The notes: generated from the letters alone by a model not told the origin. A stretch of DNA of 64,000 nucleotides from Mycobacterium simiae (GCF_010727605.1 NZ_AP022568.1:5270001-5334000), one strand, 5' to 3'; positions 45,024 to 55,517 are shown, counted from the stretch's first letter. Made by a program: numbers and translations.

Positions 45024-45940
45024 AAGGTGAGATTTAAGTGTCACTCGCGATGCGGCGGCCGACTCGATTCAAACGTGTTCCGCTGGCTGATAGAAGCTTG
45101 GGGTGTTTGCCGATTAGGCGCCGGTTGAATCAGAATCTCACGCCGGCTCAAGCATTTCTGCCGTCGTTCGGGCGATCGCGGCTTGTGTGTCAGGGTTGCC
45201 GTTGAGTTGGCTACCTGCCCACGCCACCGCGGCGGCTTTCGAAGGCGCCAGGGCCCTGCTTGGCGGCTCGTCTCGCAGGATGGTGTCAATGATCTCCTGG
45301 GACGCCATGATCGGCAGCGCCTGGCCATCCCTCCTTGCCGAAAATCATGTCCACGAACCTCATTGGGCACCTAAACAAGACGCTTTCGATGTTGGCGTCC
45401 GCTTAGGTGCATCTGTCGCGCTGATGCGGCTAGTGAATCAAGCGTTGCTGCAACGTGACTGGAGGTTTGCGCGCGCCTCCGTCGAGGAGAGGCCAACTGC
45501 ACCGGTCCCCCGCCGGGCGCAGGGGGTGGACCGCGAGTAGCGGCTTAACCGTCGCTGGCTCGAGAGTCGCTACGGTGACGGGCTTGAGAAGGGGTCGATC
45601 TCTTCCGAGGCGATTGGCTACAGAGCTCGATTGAGGCTCTCGGCTGCCACGACAACGGCTGGGTGGTCGAGGTTCAGGTGCTCGAGTTCGAGAAGCTTGG
45701 GTCGTGCCCAGCTGGCAATGGCGGTCCACGTCGGCCGGTGGAAAGTACCACTACGGCACCGTCTGCCACTTTTGGTCATCAATGGCAGGAGAGACGCTGA
45801 GACCTTCACGGTAGGGAAATTTGCGTCGAGCGCTCGAAGAACCCGAGCGGCTGTTCGTGGGCTGGAATCACAGCAGCAACTGATTACCTGTAGCTGACGC
45901 GGGTCGGGCCCCGGCGTCGACGCGCGTGCCCAGGTGTACG
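45024..45940. other. Stretch with degenerate coding traces
   Basis: About 917 bases with no intact recognisable gene. On the minus strand, ~45150-45300 reads as a stop-ended coding-like piece (IIDTILRDEPPSRALAPSKAA...). The segment at 45618-45803 reads KSGRRCRSGTFHRPTW and LLELEHLNLDHPAVV with plausible codon use. Neither could be assigned. They look like gene relics at the edge of the cassette. Confidence 0.4.
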
Positions 45941-47686
45941 TCAGCCGTAGGTGAAGGAGTACGCGCGCAATCCCCGGGATAGCCCGACCTCAATTTGCCC
46001 GGTTCCGCCGGTTTCGTCGGAAACGATTTGATGCATGCTGGGTGGTCCAGTGACGGGGATGCGGGTGATCGCACCGTTGGTCTTTACGGTCGCTACGCCG
46101 GTACCGCCCACCACGAGGTACACCTTATGGGCGTGGTAGTTGAGCGCGATGGCGTCGTTGTCGTCCTCTGCCGTTGCGGCCTGATCGTCGACGGTCCATC
46201 GGCCGCGAAGGGCGAACGTATCGGCGGGAAGTTGGGCGGGATAGTCAAACGTCGCTGTGCCCTGATCATAGGCGCCGCGGCCGGCGTAGTTGGCCACCGT
46301 GCGGGCCCCGAGGTGGGTCTCCGGAGTCAGGGTTGACGTCGGTGTTGTGTCGGGCAGGTCGGTAACCAGCGGCAGGCTGACGCTCTGGTCCGTCTGTGAA
46401 AGGAGTTGCCGGATCAGGTGTTCGGTGACGTCGTAGTCACCCTCGCCGAACTTGATATGACGGACTGTGCCGTTGGCGTCGATAAGGTAGTGCGCCGGCC
46501 AATACTTGTTGCGGTAGTTGGTCCATGTCGCATACGCATTGTCCAAAGCGACCGGGTAGGTGATCCCAAGCATGGCGGCGGCGGATGCGACGTTGCCTGC
46601 GTCGTGCTCGAAGGCATACTCCGGCGTATGGACACCGACAACCTCGAATCCCTTGTCGTGGTACGCCCTGTACCAATTGACAACATGGGGGATGCTGCGC
46701 TGGCAGTTGATACACGAGTAAGCCCAGAAATCGATCAGGACGACCTTCCCGCGCAATGACCTCAGGTCAATCGGCGCCGAGCCTGGCGTGTTGAGCCAAT
46801 GGTCAATCCCCTCGATATCTGGTGCAGTGCCACAACTTTCGAGATTGGCCGCACCATCTGTGCAATTGGACAGCGCGGCGTTCTGGTCATTGACCGCACC
46901 ACTCAGGTTGAGCTGCCGGCGGACTTCGTCTCCGCCGCCAAGCTTTCGCTCAATCGCCGCGGTGTAATCGGGGATTGCCCGTTGCAGAATCGCGGGCAGG
47001 TTGAACACCAGCGCCGCGGCCAGCAGGATGGTGACAATACCCGCGGCGGTGCGGATTTCGCGCTGGCGACGGCGGAACGCCCGCACTCGCTCCGCCACAC
47101 GTTGTCCGGCAAGTGCGAAGGTCAAAAGCGGCACCACTGCACCCGCAGCGAAAGCTAATGTCAAAGCGATCGTCGGCAATCCGATTGAGCCGGTTGCGCC
47201 TGCCAGGACGATAGCGGCAAGTACGGGTCCCGCGCACGGCACGTACAGCACGCCGAGCGCGAGTCCCAAGCCGAAACCGGAACTGGCCGAACCGAACCGC
47301 TTATGCGGCAGCAAAGAGAACGGCTTCTCCAGGAGCGCCTCGACAGCTGGGAAGATCAATCCCAGGCCAATCGCGACAAGCGCGATCAATGCGAACCACC
47401 GCACGGCGTCCTGTGGCAGCCGCAGCAGTGACAGCAATGTCGATCCGGACAAGGTGACCGCGCTGAAACTGGTTACCAGACCGGCAATCACTAAATATGG
47501 CCGCAACCACTCGGAGCGTAGATTTTTGCCCGGCGGGCCGCCGGTGTCGGACGCAGCAGGAATTCCAGCAGCGACCCGGGCGCTCCGTGCGCCTGACAGG
47601 AGGATCACCGGAAGCACCGGCAAGATGCACGGCGAGATGCCGGTGATTAGTCCGCCGACAAAGCCGATGGCGATGAGTGTCAACAT
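45941..47686 (-). CDS. dipZ: DipZ: CcdA-type membrane electron carrier fused to thioredoxin-like domain
   Basis: A 581-residue protein. Residues 1-~235 form a CcdA/DsbD-type membrane domain of six or more helices with redox cysteines in [14 protein letters not shown] and [13 protein letters not shown] TlpA/thioredoxin-like extracytoplasmic domain has active site YSCINCQRS (CxxC), followed by a C-terminal beta-rich carbohydrate-binding-like module (to LRAYSFTYG). It moves reducing power across the membrane to extracytoplasmic thiols. It lies 57 bases downstream of an exported msrA on the same strand, so it may supply electrons to it. Confidence 0.92.
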   Translation of the reverse strand: MLTLIAIGFVGGLITGISPCILPVLPVILLSGARSARVAAGIPAASDTGGPPGKNLRSEWLRPYLVIAGLVTSFSAVTLSGSTLLSLLRLPQDAVRWFALIALVAIGLGLIFPAVEALLEKPFSLLPHKRFGSASSGFGLGLALGVLYVPCAGPVLAAIVLAGATGSIGLPTIALTLAFAAGAVVPLLTFALAGQRVAERVRAFRRRQREIRTAAGIVTILLAAALVFNLPAILQRAIPDYTAAIERKLGGGDEVRRQLNLSGAVNDQNAALSNCTDGAANLESCGTAPDIEGIDHWLNTPGSAPIDLRSLRGKVVLIDFWAYSCINCQRSIPHVVNWYRAYHDKGFEVVGVHTPEYAFEHDAGNVASAAAMLGITYPVALDNAYATWTNYRNKYWPAHYLIDANGTVRHIKFGEGDYDVTEHLIRQLLSQTDQSVSLPLVTDLPDTTPTSTLTPETHLGARTVANYAGRGAYDQGTATFDYPAQLPADTFALRGRWTVDDQAATAEDDNDAIALNYHAHKVYLVVGGTGVATVKTNGAITRIPVTGPPSMHQIVSDETGGTGQIEVGLSRGLRAYSFTYG

Positions 47687-47743
47687 CTCGATCGCCCGGT
47701 CCGACCCACCGTGGTTGCGCCGGTGCGGTGACTGGTGCCCACC

Positions 47744-48517
47744 TCAGCTGTTACTCGCGCCGAGGAGGACCGGTTGTGCTCGATACAGATAAGGATATTG
47801 ACGCATCAGGCTGTCGAGCTTGGGCATGTCGTTGATGGCGATGTAGGGATAAGTCGGGTTGGAGTTCATGAAGTCTTGATGATGCGCCTCGGCGGGAACG
47901 AATCCGGCTCCCGTCTCGACCCGGGTGACGATCGGCCTACCGTAGACTTTGGCATCGTTGAGCTGAGCGATGTACGACTCGACGATAGTTTTCTGAATCT
48001 TGTTCTGCGGGAAGACGGCCGACCGGTATTGCGTTCCCACGTCGGGTCCCTGTCGGTCAAGTTCGGTCGGGTCGTGTACTACGGAGAAATATATCCGCAG
48101 CAATTGTCCGTAGGTGATCTGGGAAGGGTCGTAGGTAATCTGCACCGACTCCGCGTGCCCTGTCGTGCCTGTGCTCACCTGGTCATAGTGTGCTGTCGAT
48201 TCGGCGCCACCCGCGTACCCCGCGATCGCACGTTTGACTCCCTTGACGTGTTCATAGACGCCCTGAACTCCCCAGAAGCAGCCCCCCGCCAATACTGCGG
48301 TCTCGCGGCTGCCCGCGGTCCCCACGGGTTCATCGACCGTCGGCCCAGGAATGTTCCGCGAGGGCGTTGCGCCCCCCGCGTCAGAGAACAACCTCGTGCA
48401 GGCAGTGATTTGGAGACTGACCGCGAACAGTGCCACGGCCAGTGGTATCAGGTGTGCTCTTGGCGATCTCGGCACGATGCTCCCCACGGTCAGCGTCGAT
48501 TCCGGCCCTATCGTCAT
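47744..48517 (-). CDS. msrA: Exported peptide methionine-S-sulfoxide reductase MsrA (lipoprotein)
   Basis: A 257-residue MsrA. The catalytic motif is AVLAGGCFWGVQGVY with Cys80. Other family blocks are RAIAGYAGGAE, HAESVQITYDPSQI, FSVVHDPTELDRQGPDVGTQYRSAVF and AEAHHQDF. Unlike the usual cytosolic enzyme it has an N-terminal hydrophobic segment (HLIPLAVALFAVSLQ) ending in a lipobox-like TAC, so it is probably anchored outside the membrane. It reduces Met-S-sulfoxide in envelope proteins. It is divergent from exported msrB. The exact start is uncertain (GTG codons 11 and 16 are options). Confidence 0.9.
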   Translation of the reverse strand: MTIGPESTLTVGSIVPRSPRAHLIPLAVALFAVSLQITACTRLFSDAGGATPSRNIPGPTVDEPVGTAGSRETAVLAGGCFWGVQGVYEHVKGVKRAIAGYAGGAESTAHYDQVSTGTTGHAESVQITYDPSQITYGQLLRIYFSVVHDPTELDRQGPDVGTQYRSAVFPQNKIQKTIVESYIAQLNDAKVYGRPIVTRVETGAGFVPAEAHHQDFMNSNPTYPYIAINDMPKLDSLMRQYPYLYRAQPVLLGASNS

Positions 48518-48703
48518 TAGGCTAACCGCCCTGCGCGGGCAAAATTCTTACGAATCAGTGGCGCCCGAATCAACGCCCTTACGTTCCCTTGCGTCGAACT
48601 TTCTTACCGAACGATGACGAATTGTGTTGAGCCCCACCCGGCGCGGCAGACCGCGTTATGGTGTTTTGGGCAGGATCTCCGCTCGACCGAAAGCAGTGGC
48701 GAG

Positions 48704-49201
48704 ATGGATATGACGAGACGGCGGTTTCTCACCGCCGGTAGCGTGGCCGCACTATCAATGGCCGCATTCAGTGCTTGTGCCGGCAGAGCGATGTCGGCAC
48801 CACCGGACACCACCTTTGCTGTCACTCACACCGACGCCGAGTGGCGAAAGATGCTGACCGCGGCGCAATACAGCGTGTTGCGGGACGCTGGCACTGAAGG
48901 TCCCTACAGTAGTCCGCTAAACAACGAGCACCGTCACGGTGTGTTCGACTGCGCTGGCTGTGCGCAACACCTATTCTCATCCGACACCAAGTTCGACAGC
49001 GGCACCGGCTGGCCGAGCTTCTGGAAAGCGCTGGACAACGCGGTGGTGGAGCGACCTGATACCAGCTTGGGCATGGCCCGTACCGAAGTTCTCTGCAGCC
49101 GGTGCGGCAGTCACCTCGGCCACGTGTTCGACGACGGCCCGCAGCCAACCGGCCTTCGTTATTGCATGAACGGCATCGCGATGTCGTTCACTGCCCTTTG
49201 A
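48704..49201 (+). CDS. msrB: Exported peptide methionine-R-sulfoxide reductase MsrB
   Basis: A 165-residue MsrB. Tat-type signal TRRRFLTAGSVAALSMAAFSACAG (twin Arg, then lipobox-like SAC). Zinc cysteines are in DCAGCAQ and CSRCGSHLGHV, and catalytic Cys is in RYCMNG. It reduces Met-R-sulfoxide, complementing the exported MsrA encoded divergently. The shared 186-base gap probably contains both promoters. ATG 48704 or 48710 start the signal; the frame is open back to 48614. Confidence 0.9.
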   Translation: MDMTRRRFLTAGSVAALSMAAFSACAGRAMSAPPDTTFAVTHTDAEWRKMLTAAQYSVLRDAGTEGPYSSPLNNEHRHGVFDCAGCAQHLFSSDTKFDSGTGWPSFWKALDNAVVERPDTSLGMARTEVLCSRCGSHLGHVFDDGPQPTGLRYCMNGIAMSFTAL

Positions 49202-49453
49202 TTGCACGGCGCAACAACTTTGTGACAGCGCGAACTTGAGTATCGGCGACCGCCGAGCCATAAGCGCCCCAACTACCCCACGTAACGGAGATGAACCGGG
49301 CAGGCATGGACGACGCCCGGGGAAACAGTACGCAAATTATGACGAGGCCGTGACGGAGTTGACGAGGCCCCACCCATCTCTCCAATTGCTTTGTAACGTA
49401 ACCACTACCGACCATAGAACGCGCGATCCTGCGCCCAACGAAAGGTAAACCAG

Positions 49454-49912
49454 ATGCGACCCACAGTGCTTAGGGGCGCGGCCGCTCTCACGATTGCCGC
49501 GGCCCTCGCTGCCTGCAGCAGCTCAAAAGAGGCGCACCCGGCGCCCGCGATGTCGCAGTCGTCGTCGGGCGCCCCGGCGATGTCACAGGCGGCGAGTTCG
49601 GGCTCTGCAAGCACGCGGATGGGAACTTTCAGTGGCCTCAACGCCAAGCACGTCGCGGGAACCGTCTCGGTGACAGGCTCCCAGCTCAGCCTGGCGGGCT
49701 TTTCCTCCGACGCGGGGCCAGATCTGCACATCTATCTCACGAACGGCACGGACGAGACTGCTGTGGCAGCCGGCAAAGAGCTCGGTATTATCGCGTCTGA
49801 CAAAGCGTCTCAGACGTTTTCAACCAACGGGGTCGATACTTCGAAATTCACCAATGTCGTTATCCATTGCGATAAGGCGAAGGCCGTCTTCGGTGCCGCC
49901 ACCCTGACATGA
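49454..49912 (+). CDS. DM13-domain lipoprotein
   Basis: A 152-residue protein. Signal peptide RPTVLRGAAALTIAAALA with lipobox LAAC; a Ser/Ala/Met/Gln-rich linker with a repeated PAMSQ element; then a DM13 domain (GTFSGLNAKHVAGTVSV, GPDLHIYLTNGTD, VVIHCDKAKAVFGAATL) with the conserved Cys near the end. DM13 domains are proposed electron-transfer or cytochrome-like modules. Its stop overlaps the DoxX start (ATGA), so the two are coupled. It may act in envelope redox together with the neighbouring Msr/DipZ genes; this is inference. Confidence 0.85.
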   Translation: MRPTVLRGAAALTIAAALAACSSSKEAHPAPAMSQSSSGAPAMSQAASSGSASTRMGTFSGLNAKHVAGTVSVTGSQLSLAGFSSDAGPDLHIYLTNGTDETAVAAGKELGIIASDKASQTFSTNGVDTSKFTNVVIHCDKAKAVFGAATLT

Positions 49913-50418
49913 AAGTCCCCGCCAACCCCGCACCCCTTGTCGCGTCGGTCTTTTTCGGCGCGACAAGGGTCGCGCTGGGCGGTCTGTGGATACACGAGGG
50001 CATCTTCAAGTACACCGCACACTTCGGCAGGGCGGATATCCTGCTAGTCGTAGACAGCGCGAAATCCAATAGTCGCGTGCCCGAGTACTTCACCATGTTC
50101 CTGGGACCCGTACTCGGCAGGTTGCCGGGCCTGTTCGGTGTCGCGATTCCGCTACTTGAAACCGCGCTGGGTGTGGCGCTGGTCCTCGGGGTACTGAGCC
50201 TGCCCGCGGCCCTGGCGTCGCTGTTGACACTCATGACCTACTGGAGTTCCGATCAGCTTATTGCCCAATATCCCATTATGGGCGTCCTGTCGGCGGTCGT
50301 GATCACCTGGTCGGCTTGGGCCGCGCGGCTCTCGGCGACCACGCTCATAGTGGCGGCTTTGAACCGAAGACAGATTGCCGCACAACTGGTCTCGGGACCG
50401 CTTCGGCGCTGGGCGTGA
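49909..50418 (+). CDS. DoxX-family membrane protein
   Basis: A 169-residue integral membrane protein with about four helices (VASVFFGATRVALGGLWIHEGIFKY, PGLFGVAIPLLETALGVALVLGVLSLP, LLTLMTYW, VLSAVVITWSAW), the DoxX/DoxD pattern. M. tuberculosis DoxX associates with SodA and SseA in oxidative-stress defence. Coupling by ATGA to the DM13 lipoprotein suggests a membrane redox pair. Confidence 0.82.
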   Translation: MKVPANPAPLVASVFFGATRVALGGLWIHEGIFKYTAHFGRADILLVVDSAKSNSRVPEYFTMFLGPVLGRLPGLFGVAIPLLETALGVALVLGVLSLPAALASLLTLMTYWSSDQLIAQYPIMGVLSAVVITWSAWAARLSATTLIVAALNRRQIAAQLVSGPLRRWA

Positions 50419-50557
50419 CGACCCGGGCCATAGCGCTCGCCGCCCCATCACTCACCGATCCACCACGCGGACCGAGAACGACCTGAGAGATCGTCGCGAT
50501 GGAGTCAATATCCCGACTCACCCCCTAAGCGCCGACTCGGGGCTAGTGTGAGACGGT

Positions 50558-51253
50558 GTGAGCCGGATCTTGATAGCCGATGACGACCCCGTCATTGTCG
50601 ACGTGGTGCGCAGGTATCTGGAACGCGACGGGCACGACGTTTCGATCGCGCGCGACGGCGACGAGGCGCTGCAACTGCTGGGAACCGAACGCCTCGATCT
50701 CGCCGTCCTTGACGTGATGATGCCAGGCCCCGACGGAATGACGCTGTGTCGCAGCATGCGTCGCGGAGACGGGTATGCGGTGCCGGTGATTCTGCTGACA
50801 GCGCTGGGCGAAGAGGACGACCGGATCGCCGGCTTGGAGGCCGGCGCCGACGACTATGTGACGAAGCCGTTCAGTCCGCGTGAGCTAGCGCTTCGGGTCC
50901 GATCAGTATTGCGCCGAGCCCCGTCGGCAGCCGATGAACTTCCGTTGGAGTTGAGCGACGGATCGCTACGCGTTATGACGGCCGCGCGCTTGGTGACTGT
51001 CGGTGACCGGCCTGTCAGCCTGACCAGTCGGGAATTTGATCTGCTGACCTTCCTGCTAACCCATACCGACACCGTCTATTCTCGCGAGGAACTCCTGAAA
51101 CTGGTGTGGCGGTGGGATTTCGGCGATCTGTCGACCGTTACGGTCCACATCAAGCGGCTGCGCTCCAAATTAGGAGACTCTCACCGGGTGCAGACCATCT
51201 GGGGGCGCGGCTACCTGTGGCGGGCAGGGGGGATATCCGGTGCAGGTGACTGA
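50558..51253 (+). CDS. OmpR-family response regulator
   Basis: A 231-residue regulator. Receiver domain has acidic pocket ADDD, phospho-acceptor Asp52 ([13 protein letters not shown]), Thr (LLTA) and Lys (VTKPFSPRE). C-terminal winged helix [31 protein letters not shown] and [14 protein letters not shown]. It starts at GTG. The kinase gene overlaps its 3' end by 14 bases, a normal two-component pair. The regulon is unknown; DoxX/DM13 and Msr genes are nearby candidates. Confidence 0.92.
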   Translation: MSRILIADDDPVIVDVVRRYLERDGHDVSIARDGDEALQLLGTERLDLAVLDVMMPGPDGMTLCRSMRRGDGYAVPVILLTALGEEDDRIAGLEAGADDYVTKPFSPRELALRVRSVLRRAPSAADELPLELSDGSLRVMTAARLVTVGDRPVSLTSREFDLLTFLLTHTDTVYSREELLKLVWRWDFGDLSTVTVHIKRLRSKLGDSHRVQTIWGRGYLWRAGGISGAGD

Positions 51254-52268
51254 CCTGTGGAAGATCGCGGGCTGGGCGCTCGCCTGTTCCATTCCGGTGG
51301 TGTTGTCCGGCGCGCTGACCATTCGGCTCGCACGGTCCTGGTCGCTGGTAGTGAGCATGGTCGCCTTAGTGCTGATTCCCACTCTGGCAACTCTCACTGG
51401 CGTGCTCGGCGCCAGCGGTTTCATGATCACTGAGACATTCGAGCGCACCGCGGTGGTATTGGTCATCGTGTCCGTGGTGACCATCCCGGCCGCCGTGCTC
51501 CTGGCCAGGTACCAGGCTCGGAGAACGGTGTGGGAGCAGCAGATCCGTGACTCCGAACGGATAGCCGAGCGATCGCGGCGCCGTTTGGTGGCATTCGTGA
51601 GTCACGATCTGCGCACCCCGCTGGCGGGCATCCGTGCCGGAGCCGAGGCCATCGCCGACGGGGTGGTGATCGAGGACGAGGCCCGCGAGCAGGCCAAATA
51701 TATTGAGCATGAATCAATTCGGTTGTCGGAGATGGTGGACGACCTGTTCGAGATGTCAAAGATCAACGCTGGCGCGGTGCAACCCGCACACGACATAGTG
51801 GCGCTGGACGAGGTGGTCGACGACGTGGTGGCCGTTCATCGGATCGTCGCAGACCGGGCCGGGGTGGCACTGCAGGTCTATCTGCCCGACGAACCCGTGC
51901 GGGTGATCGGTAGCGACCGGGCTTTGGTCCGTGTGTTGTCGAATCTGGTAGCCAACGCGATCGCGCATACCCCGCGCGGAGGACAAGTGACACTGGCGCT
52001 CGGCCGAGACGAAAAGGAGGCCTGGGCTCGAGTGGATGACACCGGCGTCGGGATCGACGAAGCGGATCTACCCAGGGTGTTCGACGTCGCCTACCGTGGC
52101 TCCAATGGCCGCGTGCCGCGGGCTGATTCGTCGTTACCCAGCGGCTCGGGCCTGGGACTGGCTATCGCGGCTGGGCTGGTGCAGGCGCACCGCGGCACGC
52201 TGTCAGCCTGCAACCTGGACACTGGTGCACGTTTCGAGGTCCGATTGCCATTCGCGGGCGAGTCGTGA
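51240..52268 (+). CDS. Sensor histidine kinase
   Basis: A 342-residue kinase with three hydrophobic segments in the first ~95 residues and no large extracellular domain, so it may sense within the membrane. A short linker leads to HisKA with His122 ([19 protein letters not shown]), then the ATPase domain: N box [16 protein letters not shown]1 [17 protein letters not shown] and G2 [18 protein letters not shown]. It starts at GTG overlapping the response-regulator gene. Confidence 0.92.
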   Translation: MQVTDLWKIAGWALACSIPVVLSGALTIRLARSWSLVVSMVALVLIPTLATLTGVLGASGFMITETFERTAVVLVIVSVVTIPAAVLLARYQARRTVWEQQIRDSERIAERSRRRLVAFVSHDLRTPLAGIRAGAEAIADGVVIEDEAREQAKYIEHESIRLSEMVDDLFEMSKINAGAVQPAHDIVALDEVVDDVVAVHRIVADRAGVALQVYLPDEPVRVIGSDRALVRVLSNLVANAIAHTPRGGQVTLALGRDEKEAWARVDDTGVGIDEADLPRVFDVAYRGSNGRVPRADSSLPSGSGLGLAIAAGLVQAHRGTLSACNLDTGARFEVRLPFAGES

Positions 52269-52474
52269 CGGCATTTCGCACGTCGCGATCGTCGGAGGCC
52301 GCAGCAGTCGCGGTGACGGAACACGATGTGTCCTAAGGCAAGTCGCGCCGCTGCTCGGTCGACTTGGGGAAGACGTCCGCGTTCGTTTTCCTGATGATTT
52401 CGGATGCCATCAGGCGCATGGATCAGATCACGACGCGAGACCTCCTACTTTGGTCTGGTTGAGCCCACTCCCGC

Positions 52475-52798
52475 CTAGGCCTTGGAGAGTTGTTGTGGGC
52501 AGTAGTACTTCGCGGAGATCAGGGCGAAGTTGGAGGCCATTTCCATGTCCATGCCGGGGTTGTGCATCTTGACGTCGTGGAGCAGTTCTAAGGCGTTTTC
52601 GCCGTTGTTGAGGCACGAACACACGGCGCGGCCCGCGGTGACGGCCGACCCGTCGCTGGAGAAGCTGAAGTGCGCTTGATGTAGGGCGGCGATGAAGGCT
52701 GCGTCGTCACCGTCGGGTTCGGGGATGGGGTCGGCGTAGGCGGGCGCCGCGAATCCGACCATGGCAACAGCCGCGAGGAGCGTTACGAGCCGTTTCAT
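52475..52798 (-). CDS. Secreted DUF732 protein
   Basis: A 107-residue protein with signal peptide KRLVTLLAAVAMVGFAAPAYA and a mature DUF732 domain (DDAAFIAALHQAHFSFSSDGSAVTAGRAVCSCLNNGENALELLHDV ... FALISAKYYCP), including the cysteines expected to form disulfides. This small secreted family is abundant in mycobacteria and has no assigned activity. It is the next gene after the PPE at 52844 on the same strand (45-base gap). Confidence 0.9.
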   Translation of the reverse strand: MKRLVTLLAAVAMVGFAAPAYADPIPEPDGDDAAFIAALHQAHFSFSSDGSAVTAGRAVCSCLNNGENALELLHDVKMHNPGMDMEMASNFALISAKYYCPQQLSKA

Positions 52799-52843
52799 TT
52801 TCTACCTTCTTCCGTACTGATCTGAAGGGGGAAGGCTTGTGCC

Positions 52844-54244
52844 TTAACTGATTTGGGCTTCTTCGGTTGGGATGACGTTGGGTTTGCGCTTTTTGAGGTG
52901 CACGGCGTGGATGCCGGGTTTTTTGGCGAGTTGCTCGAGGAGGTTGTCGAGGCCTTCTTGGTCGACGTTGTGGTGTTGGACGGTTTCGGGTTTTTCGGAG
53001 ATTTGGGCGACCAGTCGTTTGAGGTGTTCGGGGGAGTTTTTGTCCTTGAGGTCTTTGAGCGGGGTCATCCGGTTGCGGATGCCGGCTCCGACCACGGTGG
53101 GTCCGCCGGCGCCCAGGGCGCTGCCCAGCATGCCGGCCGTGCCCAGGGAGCTAAACAGGCTGCCCTCCCCCAGCGCGGCGGCGGGAATGGCTTGGGGGCC
53201 GGCCGCGGTCAGCGCGGCGGCCACGGTCCGGATCGCCGGGGTGGCCGAGGCCCAGCTGGGCGGAACAGTCAACGCACCCACCAAGGTGCCGCGGGCGAAG
53301 CCGGCGGTCGGAGTGACCGCATCAAAAAGGACGCCACGGCCAACCCCCAACGCGCCCAAGCCCGCACCGAGTGCCTCCTTGGGCAGCGCCCCGTACGCCA
53401 AGGGTGAGGCGAACTTGAGCCATTGGGATATCGGGAAGTTGATCAGCAGCCCAATGTCATTGAAGTTGGTGGTGAGCCCGATCGGAGTTTTGATGGCGTT
53501 GTAGAAGGCGGTGTAGAAGTTCGCGCCGCCCGGCACGGTGTTGAGCAGGTTGGTCCAGAAGTTCTGATAGTCCTGAGCCAGTTGGGCCAACCACGCCAAC
53601 GGCCCACTGAACCCGCTGGGCGTTGTGGCCGCGGCGGCCACGGTTTTCGCGGCGGTGCCGGCGCCGGTGGAGGAGGCGGTGCTAACGGCGGCCTCTTGCA
53701 GGGCGGGGCCTTGTTCGTTGGTGGTTTGGGGGGCGGGGGTGAATGCGGTGAGGTTGGTGGTGGTGGTGGCCGAGGAGGCGAAGTAGGTGTCCATGGCCTC
53801 CGCGTCTTGGGCCCACATGTCGCTGTAGCTGGCTTCGGTGGCCGCAATCGCTGCGGTGTTTTGGCCGAGCACGTTGGTGGCCATCAACTGCGCCAGCAAC
53901 GCGCGATTGGCCGCGATCACCGGTGGGGGCACATGGGCGGCGAACGCGGTCTCATAGGCGGTGGCAGCCGCGCTGGCCTGGGTCGCGGTCTGGGCGGCCA
54001 GGGTGGCGGTCTGGCGCATCCAGCCCACGTAGGGTGCGGCCGCAGCAGCCATGGTCAGCGCGGAGGGACCCACCCAGGGTCCACCGGTGAGGTTGGCCAG
54101 CACCGCCGAATAGCTATCGGCGGTGGCCTGCAATTCAGTGGCCAGGTTCTGCCACGCGGTGGCCGCGCTGACCAACGATTCTGCGCCGGGGCCGGTGTAG
54201 ATGCGCCCGGAGTTGAATTCCGGGGGAAACGCTGCATAAAACAT
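52844..54244 (-). CDS. PPE-family protein with charged C-terminal domain
   Basis: A 466-residue PPE protein. The PPE domain begins FYAAFPPEFNSGRIYTGPGAESLVSAATAWQNLA; an SVP-like motif reads GALTVPPSWASATP. After the glycine-rich stretch it ends in ~75 highly charged residues (PLKDLKDKNSPEHLKRLVAQISEKPETVQHHN ... KKPGIHAVHLKKRKPNVIPTEEAQ), unusual for a PPE tail. ATG 54244 follows GGAGG and is 4 bases after the stop of the upstream PPE gene. No PE gene is adjacent. Confidence 0.92.
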   Translation of the reverse strand: MFYAAFPPEFNSGRIYTGPGAESLVSAATAWQNLATELQATADSYSAVLANLTGGPWVGPSALTMAAAAAPYVGWMRQTATLAAQTATQASAAATAYETAFAAHVPPPVIAANRALLAQLMATNVLGQNTAAIAATEASYSDMWAQDAEAMDTYFASSATTTTNLTAFTPAPQTTNEQGPALQEAAVSTASSTGAGTAAKTVAAAATTPSGFSGPLAWLAQLAQDYQNFWTNLLNTVPGGANFYTAFYNAIKTPIGLTTNFNDIGLLINFPISQWLKFASPLAYGALPKEALGAGLGALGVGRGVLFDAVTPTAGFARGTLVGALTVPPSWASATPAIRTVAAALTAAGPQAIPAAALGEGSLFSSLGTAGMLGSALGAGGPTVVGAGIRNRMTPLKDLKDKNSPEHLKRLVAQISEKPETVQHHNVDQEGLDNLLEQLAKKPGIHAVHLKKRKPNVIPTEEAQIS

Positions 54245-54248
54245 GGTC

Positions 54249-55517
54249 TTAGTCCTCCAAAGCCGGGATGACGATGATGGTGGCCGCGGCCGGATCGGCC
54301 TCGGCGACAAGGCCGCCCAAGGCGGCGGCGGTGGCGGTGTTGGCGCTGACCGAATGGGTGGCGCCGGCAGCCACCGCGCGACCGGCCAGGCTCGACAACG
54401 CCATCTGGCTAAACACACCCTCTTGACCCATCAACGTGGCCGCCGGGGCCGCAGCAAGGTTGGCCGGCAACACCTGAGCCAAGGTCCGAATCGCCGGCGC
54501 CGCCTCAGTCCACCCCTGCGGCACCGACAAACTGCCCACCAACGCCGCCTTACCCAACGACCCCGACACCGGAACCGCGTCGACGGCAGAGCTGAATATC
54601 GGACCGACCGCAACACCCCGCGTCAGCGGCGCGAGGGCGCCCGAAATCGCCTTGGGGCCAGCTAGATACGCCCCAGCCCCCTGTCCATTGAGACCAAAGG
54701 CATAGGACTGACCGAACGCCAGGAACGGCCCACCCGGGATGGTGCTGGACGACTGGGGCGAGAATACGCCGGTGATGGCCGACCAGATCGTGTTCCAGTT
54801 GTTGATGATTGGTGGCACCGTCAACCCCGTCGACGACGTGCCGGCCGACGACGTGGCGGCCTGCTGGCCAGTCGCGAGCATCTGGATCCCGCTAGTGGTG
54901 GCGAGTTGAGACAACTTAGCGGCGGTGTTGCCGCTGGAGGTGCCGGTTGATTGGGCCACGGCGGCGGCTTGGGTCTGTGCGCCGGAACCGTTGGTGGTTT
55001 GGGGTGGTTCGGTGAACGCGGCGAGTTGGGAGGCCGTCGCCGAGGAGGCGGCATAGGCATACATGGCCCCCGCATCTTGGGCCCACATCTCCATGTAATA
55101 GGACTCGGTGGCCGCGATCGCCGCCGTGTTTTGACCCAAAAGGTTGGTCGCGATCAGGGTGGCCAGCAAGGAGCGGTTAGCCGCAATGATCGGCGGCGGG
55201 ACCGTGGCGGCAAAGGCCGTCTCGTAGGCGCCGGCGGCCAGCTTGGCCTGCAGGGCGGCTTGCTCGGCCTGCACCCCGGTCGCACTCATCCACTCCACAT
55301 ACGGCGCCGCCGCGGCCGCCATCGCGATCGACGACGGCCCACCCCACGGCCCGACCACCAGACTCTCGATCGTGGAACCGTAGGTGGCCGCCGTGGAATG
55401 CAGCTCGCCGGCCAACTCATCCCAGGCCGCGGCCGCCGCCAGCAACGGCCCCGCCCCCGCCCCCACATACATTCGGCCGGAGTTCACCTCCGGAGGCAAG
55501 GCCCCAAAGTCCAGCAT
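54249..55517 (-). CDS. PPE-family protein, SVP subgroup
   Basis: A 422-residue PPE protein: PPE domain [43 protein letters not shown] motif [14 protein letters not shown], and an Ala-rich C-terminus ending IIVIPALED, without the coiled tail of the cassette PPEs. It forms a two-gene unit with the PPE downstream, plus possibly the DUF732 gene. It has a good ribosome site (GGAGGTAATAAA). It is presumably an ESX-5 substrate whose PE partner is encoded elsewhere. Confidence 0.92.
   Translation of the reverse strand: MLDFGALPPEVNSGRMYVGAGAGPLLAAAAAWDELAGELHSTAATYGSTIESLVVGPWGGPSSIAMAAAAAPYVEWMSATGVQAEQAALQAKLAAGAYETAFAATVPPPIIAANRSLLATLIATNLLGQNTAAIAATESYYMEMWAQDAGAMYAYAASSATASQLAAFTEPPQTTNGSGAQTQAAAVAQSTGTSSGNTAAKLSQLATTSGIQMLATGQQAATSSAGTSSTGLTVPPIINNWNTIWSAITGVFSPQSSSTIPGGPFLAFGQSYAFGLNGQGAGAYLAGPKAISGALAPLTRGVAVGPIFSSAVDAVPVSGSLGKAALVGSLSVPQGWTEAAPAIRTLAQVLPANLAAAPAATLMGQEGVFSQMALSSLAGRAVAAGATHSVSANTATAAALGGLVAEADPAAATIIVIPALED

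Noticed and set aside
45187..45540. Plus-strand 117-codon frame
   Set aside because: No ribosome site or similarity; the opposite strand has better codon pattern, and both look degenerate.
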